DNA of 19,950 bases from NCBI GenBank assembly GCA_964598005.1, contig CAZRAL010000048.1, forward strand, positions 1 through 19,950, in the 5' to 3' direction. The notes below the pieces were generated by a model. The model searched no databases, was not told the DNA's origin, and saw only the letters and a program-made list of their open reading frames with translations. The position numbers and the translations under genes were made by a program. This DNA is from CAZRAL01 sp964598005. Its GTDB lineage: Bacteria; Pseudomonadota; Gammaproteobacteria; Burkholderiales; Usitatibacteraceae. Shown one piece after another: positions 14,429 through 19,950 of this stretch. Each line of letters begins with the position of its first letter. Position 1 is the first letter of the stretch.

Positions 14429-14488
14429 CTAGGGAGCCGCTGAATAAGCCCTCATAAGTCATGTGGGACTTATTCAGCGGCTCCCTAG
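14429..14488. mobile_element. 52-bp IS5-like mini-element flanked by CTAG
   Basis: GGAGCCGCTGAATAAG (14433-14448) and its exact reverse complement (14469-14484) bound a 20-base centre. Both sides carry CTAG (14429-14432 and 14485-14488), giving a perfect 20-bp inverted repeat overall. IS5-group ends have a similar form (GGA...GAATAAG) and duplicate a 4-bp YTAR/CTAG target, from memory. The RNA would form a long hairpin just before the patatin gene. Confidence 0.6.
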
Positions 14489-14624
14489 TTTGGCGGCTAT
14501 TGTGAAAAATGGCTACGGGACTTAAATTTCAAATTAGCAAACATAATAAAAACTTCGATTTGCCCGGCGAGGTTGATGACTAAGTGGATATTAACCGGCA
14601 CGTTCGAAGGGGAGGGACGTCCGC

Positions 14625-15890
14625 ATGGAATCAGAGTCAATAGCCTTATCCGCAAGCCCACCCAATGCCCGGCACCCCGATATTGCGTTGGTATTGCAAG
14701 GCGGGGGTGCACGGGCGGCTTATCAGGTCGGTGTTCTCAAGGCGCTGTGCGAGATTCTCGATAACCCGGCTGAAAATCCATTTCCAATTATTTGTGGCAC
14801 CTCGGCTGGCGCTATCAATGCTGCCGTATTGGCTGTGAATGCAGACAATTTTTCGCGCGGTGTCGAAATTTTGGTTAATGTCTGGAGCCACTTTTCTCCT
14901 GATCAGGTCTATCGCACTGATTTTTCCGGCGTGGCGGCTTGCAGCAGTAAATGGCTTTCCGCTTTCCTGCTTGGTGCGGTAAGCAGAAACCGCAAGGTGT
15001 CGTTATTTGATAATTCCCCATTGACTACATTATTCGACAAGCATATTGATCTGAAGCGTCTCGACGGACATATTGCTTTCGGTAAACTGCGCGCCGTGTG
15101 TGTTAGCGCTTCGGGTTATACCTCAGGGCAAAATTGTGCTTTTTTTCAGGGTGCAGCCGATCTGTACGGCTGGAAGCGCTCCCAGCGTGTGGGGATTCGA
15201 GTTAGCAATTTACGCCATGAACATTTGCTGGCGTCGTCTGCCATTCCGTTTGCCTTTCCGGCGATGAAAATCAATCGCGAATATTTCGGCGATGGATCGA
15301 TCCGCCAGATGGCGCCGGTCAGCCCTGCCTTGCATCTGGGGGCGCAGCGGGTGTTCGTGGTTGGTACGGCCAAGTTGCAAAAAGGGGCGCCGGAACGTAC
15401 TAAAGGTGACATTTATCCTTCGCTTGCACAAATCGCTGGCCATGCGATGTCGAGTATATTTCTCGATACGCTGGCTGTGGATATCGAATTGTTGCAGCGG
15501 GTGAATGCGACCCTCACTCTGGTTGATCCCGAAAGGCTGAAAGCATCGGGCATGAATCTGCGCAATGTTGATGTCTGTGTCGCTTGCCCTCAGGAATCAC
15601 TGGATGGTCTCGCGCATCGTCATGTTTACGATCTGCCGTGGACCATTCGCTTCCTGATGCGTTCGATTGGAGCGATGCGGCGCGGCGGTGCGGCATTGGC
15701 AAGTTATATGCTGTTCGACAAGAATTATTGCCGTGCGCTGATCGATATGGGCTACCGCGATCTTATTGTGCGCCGCGATGAGATACGGCCATTTTTTGAT
15801 CCGGATTTTCGTCCCCCGCCTGTATTGGTACCTGCAAACAAGTTCGACCCCAATCAAACGTTCGAGATGGAGGCCATCGCGAACGGTTAG
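14625..15890 (+). CDS. Patatin-like phospholipase
   Basis: A 421-residue patatin-fold serine hydrolase, expected to deacylate phospholipids or other lipids. The oxyanion loop is LVLQGGGARAAYQVGVLKAL (residues about 22-41), the nucleophile elbow is GTSAG with Ser60, and the catalytic dyad aspartate is Asp223 in YFGDGSIRQ. All catalytic elements are intact. No signal peptide or clear membrane segment is seen, so it is probably cytosolic or peripheral. GGAGG at 14611-14615 supports ATG 14625. A C-terminal extension (residues about 320-421) follows the hydrolase core. deoA begins 31 bases downstream in the same direction, so the two may share a transcript, though no functional link is obvious. 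Confidence 0.88.
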   Translation: MESESIALSASPPNARHPDIALVLQGGGARAAYQVGVLKALCEILDNPAENPFPIICGTSAGAINAAVLAVNADNFSRGVEILVNVWSHFSPDQVYRTDFSGVAACSSKWLSAFLLGAVSRNRKVSLFDNSPLTTLFDKHIDLKRLDGHIAFGKLRAVCVSASGYTSGQNCAFFQGAADLYGWKRSQRVGIRVSNLRHEHLLASSAIPFAFPAMKINREYFGDGSIRQMAPVSPALHLGAQRVFVVGTAKLQKGAPERTKGDIYPSLAQIAGHAMSSIFLDTLAVDIELLQRVNATLTLVDPERLKASGMNLRNVDVCVACPQESLDGLAHRHVYDLPWTIRFLMRSIGAMRRGGAALASYMLFDKNYCRALIDMGYRDLIVRRDEIRPFFDPDFRPPPVLVPANKFDPNQTFEMEAIANG

Positions 15891-15921
15891 CTTGTCGGCT
15901 TTCAATCACCTTTAATCCCTT

Positions 15922-17286
15922 ATGTTTCTTCCACAAGAAATCATTCGCGCCAAGCGCGATGGCCGCTCACTTTGCGCTAAGGATATTGCCGCTTTTGTAA
16001 GCGGTATGAAAAATGATCGCATCACCGAAGGCCAAATTGCGGCGTTTGCGATGGCTGTTTATCTCAATGGCATGAACCACGACGAATGCGTTGCACTTAC
16101 TACGGCGATGCGCGATTCGGGGCGGGTATTGGCCTGGCGCACGCTGGACCTGCCCGGGCCTGTTGTTGATAAACATTCGACCGGCGGTGTAGGCGATCTG
16201 GTGTCGCTGATACTCGGACCTATGTTGGCGGCGAGCGGGGCTTTTGTACCCATGATTGCTGGCCGCGGATTGGGGCATACCGGTGGAACCATCGACAAAC
16301 TTGAGTCGATCCCCGGTTATCAGACGTCACCCGGACTGGCACGATTTCAGCAGGTCGTGCGCAAAGTGGGTGTGGCGATCATCGGCCAGACCAGCGAAAT
16401 GGCGCCGGCCGATGGCTGCCTGTATGCAATCCGCGATGTGACGGCCACCGTGGAATCGGTGCCGCTCATCACCGCATCGATCCTGTCGAAAAAACTGGCT
16501 GCGGGCCTCGATGCCTTGGTCATGGATATCAAGGTTGGAACGGGCGCAGTCATGCCGCTTTTTAAGCAGGCCCGCACACTGGCTGAACATATTGTGGCAG
16601 TGGGAAACGAAGCGGGACTGCCGGTATCAGCGCTGCTTACCGATATGAACGAACCCTTGGCTCACTGTGGCGGCAATGCCATCGAGGTGCGCTGCGCGAT
16701 CGACTATTTAATCGGCCATTCGCGCAGCGCACGTTTACACGATGTGACCATAGCGCTAGGCATCGAAATACTGCAACTAAGTAAGCTGGCTGTCGATGTG
16801 AACCAGGCGCGCTGCGCCCTTGAGCAGGCGCTGAGCAGCGGTGCCGCTGCCGAAATTTTTGCAAGAATGGTGGCTGCCCTGGGCGGCCCCGTTGATTTTC
16901 TGGAGCGTGCAGAGCGGTATCTAGAAAAAGCGCCGATAGTCATTTCGGTACCCGCACGCCGAGCCGGCTATGTGGCACAGATCGATACGCGAGCGTTGGG
17001 TATGACAATAGTAAGTTTGGGTGGTGGCCGCTGCCGGTCGGATGCGCCCATCGATAATGCAGTAGGTTTGAGTGAAATTGTTTCATTAGGTACTTTTGTG
17101 AATGCAAACCAGCCGCTTGCCATGGTGCATGCACGTAACCTTGCGCAAGCACAGCATGCTGCGCACAACGTGGAGGCCGCCATCGTTTTAGACGATGTTG
17201 CGCCCTTGTCCAATCCGCTGATTTATGCACGTATTCCAGAGCCAGTTATAGCGCGAAAGGCTGAATCATTAGAATCTTCGCTGTAA
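15922..17286 (+). CDS. deoA: Thymidine phosphorylase
   Basis: This enzyme splits thymidine (and deoxyuridine) with phosphate to the free base and 2-deoxyribose-1-phosphate, in pyrimidine salvage. At 454 residues it is slightly longer than the E. coli enzyme. The N-terminal helical domain (FLPQEIIRAKRDGRSLCAKD) precedes the phosphate loop VVDKHSTGGVGDLVSL (81-96) and the family signature GLGHTGGTIDKLESIPGY. Pyrimidine-site residues Arg171, Ser186 and Lys190 (IRDVT, ASILSKK) are all present at the numbering known for E. coli. MDIKVGTGAVMP and a C-terminal alpha/beta domain complete it. The ribosome binding site is weak. A broader pyrimidine-nucleoside phosphorylase is the alternative. Confidence 0.92.
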   Translation: MFLPQEIIRAKRDGRSLCAKDIAAFVSGMKNDRITEGQIAAFAMAVYLNGMNHDECVALTTAMRDSGRVLAWRTLDLPGPVVDKHSTGGVGDLVSLILGPMLAASGAFVPMIAGRGLGHTGGTIDKLESIPGYQTSPGLARFQQVVRKVGVAIIGQTSEMAPADGCLYAIRDVTATVESVPLITASILSKKLAAGLDALVMDIKVGTGAVMPLFKQARTLAEHIVAVGNEAGLPVSALLTDMNEPLAHCGGNAIEVRCAIDYLIGHSRSARLHDVTIALGIEILQLSKLAVDVNQARCALEQALSSGAAAEIFARMVAALGGPVDFLERAERYLEKAPIVISVPARRAGYVAQIDTRALGMTIVSLGGGRCRSDAPIDNAVGLSEIVSLGTFVNANQPLAMVHARNLAQAQHAAHNVEAAIVLDDVAPLSNPLIYARIPEPVIARKAESLESSL

Positions 17287-17407
17287 ATTAATAAGCAAGT
17301 CCAATGTAGAATGATCCCATCGACTGGACAGTGCTGATGCCAGTAGCGGCCGATGATAGATAAAGAAAATAACGAGCCAATTTTTAGTCGGATGCACTGC
17401 CAAGATC

Positions 17408-18364
17408 ATGGTTTTTCCTGAGACAAAACACCGCATCGCCAATCGGTTGCACTTTGATGCCGACAAGGCCCGCGATCAATTAAAGCAGGGGCTATTGGCT
17501 GATTCAGCGCGTGTCGATCCGAAATATTTTTATGACGATCTTGGGTGCACGCTTTATGCAGCGATCTGCCGGCTCGACGAGTATTACCTGACCCGTATCG
17601 AGCAGGCTATTTTTCAGGAAAACCGCATTGAAATCACTACTGAAATTGGTCAGGGCGGTACTTTTGTAGACTTGGGAGCGGGCGATTGTGCCAAGGGGCG
17701 TTGTTGGCTGCCTTTCCTCAAACCGGCAAGGTATCTCGCGGTCGATATCGCTGGCCCGCTGCTGGATACCACTTTGACCGATATGGCTACGGAATTTCCA
17801 TCGGTAGATATGATTGGGCTGATCACTGATTTTTCGTCCCGGCTCGAGCTTCCTGACACCTTGCTACAAGGCCCGGTTACCCTGTTTTATCCCGGCTCCA
17901 GTATCGGCAATTTTGCGCCTGCCGATGCGTTGCGTTTGCTGGGCGAGATACAGAGTTATGCCAGCAATGGTTTGCTGATTGGCGTGGACGCGAAAAAGGA
18001 TAAGGCGATTCTGGAGGCGGCTTATGCCGATAAGCTAGGAGTGACTGCGGCGTTCAACCGTAATGTTTTGCGGCATATCAATCGTTTGATCGATGCCGGT
18101 TTTGATGAAGCGAAATGGCAACATATCAGCCGCTACGAGGTAGAAGCGGGGCGGGTTGAAATGTATCTCGAAGCCTGCGAAGAGCAGTCGATTGCTTTAG
18201 ACGGTGTAACACGATGGTTTAAGCAGGGAGAGCGCATTCATTCGGAAAATTCCTACAAATACCATCGCGCCGAATTCGCGGCCTTGCTGCGTCAAGCCGG
18301 ATTTGCAGATGTTCGCTGCTGGAGCGACGCTGAAGATTTTTTCTGGGTTTTCTTCGCACGCTAG
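17408..18364 (+). CDS. egtD: L-histidine N-alpha-methyltransferase (ergothioneine pathway)
   Basis: EgtD trimethylates histidine to hercynine with S-adenosylmethionine, the first step of ergothioneine synthesis. The 318-residue product is of standard length. Visible features are the family segment KYFYDDLGCTLYAAICRLDE with YYLTRIEQ (39-65), the SAM motif VDLGAGDCAKGRCWL (87-101), the segment LFYPGSSIGNF (159-169), and the histidine-binding end RIHSENSYKYHRAEF, where Glu280 and Ser282 correspond to the pair that grips the substrate in the mycobacterial enzyme. No strong ribosome binding site precedes ATG 17408. It converges on egtB with only 10 bases between the two stop codons, so the two pathway genes come from opposing transcripts. 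Confidence 0.92.
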   Translation: MVFPETKHRIANRLHFDADKARDQLKQGLLADSARVDPKYFYDDLGCTLYAAICRLDEYYLTRIEQAIFQENRIEITTEIGQGGTFVDLGAGDCAKGRCWLPFLKPARYLAVDIAGPLLDTTLTDMATEFPSVDMIGLITDFSSRLELPDTLLQGPVTLFYPGSSIGNFAPADALRLLGEIQSYASNGLLIGVDAKKDKAILEAAYADKLGVTAAFNRNVLRHINRLIDAGFDEAKWQHISRYEVEAGRVEMYLEACEEQSIALDGVTRWFKQGERIHSENSYKYHRAEFAALLRQAGFADVRCWSDAEDFFWVFFAR

Positions 18365-18374
18365 AAAATGGCTG

Positions 18375-19682
18375 CTATCTGTCACGTGCCAGCCGCAGCC
18401 CGGAGAATTGCCAGCGTGCGTCGGGAGGAAAAAAGTTGCGATAGGTAGCACGAATATGCGCTTGTGGCGTCACACAGGAGCCGCCACGCAGTACAAATTG
18501 ATTACACATGAATTTGCCGTTGTATTCGCCAACCGCACCTGTTGCAGGTTGAAATTTTGGGTAAGGCAGGTAAGCGCTCTGCGTCCATTCCCAAACATCG
18601 CCAAACATTTGTACCGGTTGCATAGATGATCTTTCTTCCTGCAAGGGCAACGGATGAAAGGCCTGACTTTCCACAAAATTGCCTGCAACCGGTAACGCTG
18701 CTGCCGCGTATTCCCATTCTGTTTCGCGCGGTAGGCGCGCTTTTGCCCAGCGCGCATAGGCATCGGCCTCAAAATAATTGAGATGGCATGCGGGAGTATT
18801 TGCATCGATTTCAACCATGCCCTGTAATGTAAAGATCATCCAGCACCCATCTTTATGGTGCCAATACAGGGGGGCTTGAATGTGATGGGTTTGTACCCAA
18901 TCCCATCCTGATGAAAGCCACCATTCGGGGCGGCGATACCCACCGTCGCCGATAAAAGCGGCAAACTCGCCCTGTGTGACCGGATAAGCAGACAATTCGA
19001 AAGGCTGCAACAAAACAGTGTGGCGCGGGCCTTCGTTGTCGAAGCCAAATCCCTTGCCGTTATGGCCGATTTCCACTTGGCCACCTTCATACCCAATCCA
19101 GTGTTGCGAGTGCATTCCAATCGCGGCGAAGGGCTTGCTGGGTTGATAGGCCGGGCTGAGCGGATTTTTTGAAAACAGATGTTTTACGTCGGTAAGAATT
19201 AATTCCTGGTGCTGCTCTTCATGATTGATACCCAGCCACATCAATTCGTCGAACGCATGATTTTTTCCGGCAAGTCTCGCAATCAGGTCGACGGTACGTT
19301 CAGTAACGTGTCGGCGAAAGGCCTGCACAGTTGATAAATCGGGACGTGAAATCAACCCGCGTTCTGCCCGGGGATGTTTTTCACCCACAGCGTTGTAGTA
19401 AGAATTGAATAACACTTTGAAAGACGGGTGAAAAGGCTGGAAGGCGGTATCGAAACGTTCCAGCAAAAATGTCTCGAAAAACCAGCTTGTGTGGGCGAGG
19501 TGCCATTTCACCGGGCTGGCATCGGTCATGGATTGCAGCGCGCAGTCCTCAACGGAAAGTGGGGCCGCCAATTGCTCGGTCTGGGCACGCACGTGAAGGA
19601 AACGCGACAGTATCGCGTGTGGGTTGGGGTGGGCAGGAGTCACTGCATGTTCGGGTGAGGTAAGAGATGGAGGGCTGTACAT
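18375..19682 (-). CDS. egtB: Ergothioneine sulfoxide synthase
   Basis: EgtB is a non-heme iron enzyme that joins hercynine to a cysteine-type thiol donor with oxygen. The 435-residue product has an N-terminal DinB-like domain with KWHLAHTSWFFE (His64) and GINHEEQHQELILTDVKH (His154 and His158); the three histidines form the expected iron site. The C-terminal FGE-sulfatase domain shows ETEWEYAAAALP, GDVWEWTQSAYLPYPKF, FVLRGGSCVTPQAHIRATYR and NFFPPDARWQFSGLRLARD. Split EgtB/EgtD argues against the fused ovothiol enzyme OvoA. A selenoneine synthase (SenA) is a related alternative, less likely beside egtD. The start is ATG at 19682; the upstream GAGAAAAC is a weak ribosome binding site. No egtC or egtE homologue is in the window. 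Confidence 0.92.
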   Translation of the reverse strand: MYSPPSLTSPEHAVTPAHPNPHAILSRFLHVRAQTEQLAAPLSVEDCALQSMTDASPVKWHLAHTSWFFETFLLERFDTAFQPFHPSFKVLFNSYYNAVGEKHPRAERGLISRPDLSTVQAFRRHVTERTVDLIARLAGKNHAFDELMWLGINHEEQHQELILTDVKHLFSKNPLSPAYQPSKPFAAIGMHSQHWIGYEGGQVEIGHNGKGFGFDNEGPRHTVLLQPFELSAYPVTQGEFAAFIGDGGYRRPEWWLSSGWDWVQTHHIQAPLYWHHKDGCWMIFTLQGMVEIDANTPACHLNYFEADAYARWAKARLPRETEWEYAAAALPVAGNFVESQAFHPLPLQEERSSMQPVQMFGDVWEWTQSAYLPYPKFQPATGAVGEYNGKFMCNQFVLRGGSCVTPQAHIRATYRNFFPPDARWQFSGLRLARDR

Positions 19683-19800
19683 GAGTTTTCTCAGGAATTG
19701 AAAAAATTAGAAGTCATCTCAAAAATAATGCCGAAGCAGAATAACAATACAAGCGAGTAAAGCAAAGGCATGGAAATTATGAGTGTTAGCGCAAAGCAGT

Positions 19801-19835
19801 AATGTCCGGTTTCTCCAAAACAGAAATGTCCGGTT
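19801..19835. repeat. Direct repeat AATGTCCGGTT, possible insertion-sequence end
   Basis: AATGTCCGGTT occurs at 19801-19811 and 19825-19835, a 24-base period. Pairs of this motif with TTTCTCCAAAACAGA between them remind me of the terminal regions of some integrase-type insertion sequences, but no transposase is present and I cannot confirm it. The rest of the 268 bases upstream of egtB holds nothing I recognise. Confidence 0.3.
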
Positions 19836-19900
19836 GTGATTACATTCCCGCCCTGTATTTAACCGGGCGGACACACTGGAATGGGCATACTCATGAATCA

Positions 19901-19950
19901 CTGATGTTACGCACGGTCACATGAAAAGTGGTAATTTTTGCGGATGAAAA
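19901..19950. repeat. MITE-like dispersed element, copy E (runs off the window)
   Basis: CTGATGTTACGCAC at 19901-19914 matches the terminal repeat of copies A-D. The following GAAAAGTGGTAATTTTTGCGG resembles the A/T-rich subterminal region of the others. Only the first 50 bases are visible. Confidence 0.55.

Noticed and set aside
19719..19901. 60-residue minus-strand ORF upstream of egtB
   Set aside because: No ribosome binding site or recognisable motif; overlaps the AATGTCCGGTT repeats and is probably insertion-sequence debris.

Overview
The window is an accessory-rich stretch of a Gram-negative, mesophilic proteobacterium. A Betaproteobacterium is my best guess, from single-chain GcvP, a tandem glycine riboswitch in front of gcvT, a low-specificity threonine aldolase, a Trp-Trp/ESGWG-repeat secreted protein and an EgtB/EgtD pair. 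The assignment is inference. A run of ten Ns at 7088-7097 with homopolymer-laden flanks shows the source is a draft assembly.

Region 1 (about 1-5250): a sigma70-like promoter, a tandem glycine riboswitch and an intrinsic terminator precede gcvT, gcvH and gcvP. A roughly 275-bp MITE-like element sits between gcvH and gcvP. Region 2 (about 5360-8205): one large secreted, modular surface-type protein (autotransporter-type beta-strand repeats, fibronectin-like modules, two ESGWG modules), split by the assembly gap. Region 3 (8262-10204): ltaE, whose product makes glycine from threonine and so could feed the upstream Gcv system. It overlaps a TPM-domain membrane protein by ATGA.

Region 4 (10205-14620) is a repeat-rich island. 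It holds a second, inverted copy of the element found in the gcv operon, tRNA-Leu(UAA), another 101-bp element, a TPR/LuxR-HTH regulator, a third MITE copy, and a small minus-strand gene for a 93-residue peptide carrying two tandem double-glycine leader motifs (LTRTExxQVTGG), each followed by a conserved CIxDxWGLVA core. That peptide gene has a clean ribosome binding site and a strong terminator. A 25-residue ORF with repeated MKEIH units follows on the plus strand. Next come a short MITE copy and a graveyard of an IS3-type OrfA remnant, an RHS C-terminal remnant and a 52-bp IS5-like mini-element bounded by CTAG.

Region 5 (14625-19682): patatin-like phospholipase, thymidine phosphorylase (deoA), and convergent egtD and egtB, which together cover the core of ergothioneine biosynthesis. 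The window ends inside a further copy of the dispersed element.

The best candidate for something undescribed is the duplicated double-glycine peptide gene with its neighbouring regulator and mini-ORF. No processing transporter or modifying enzyme is visible in the window, so function is unproven.
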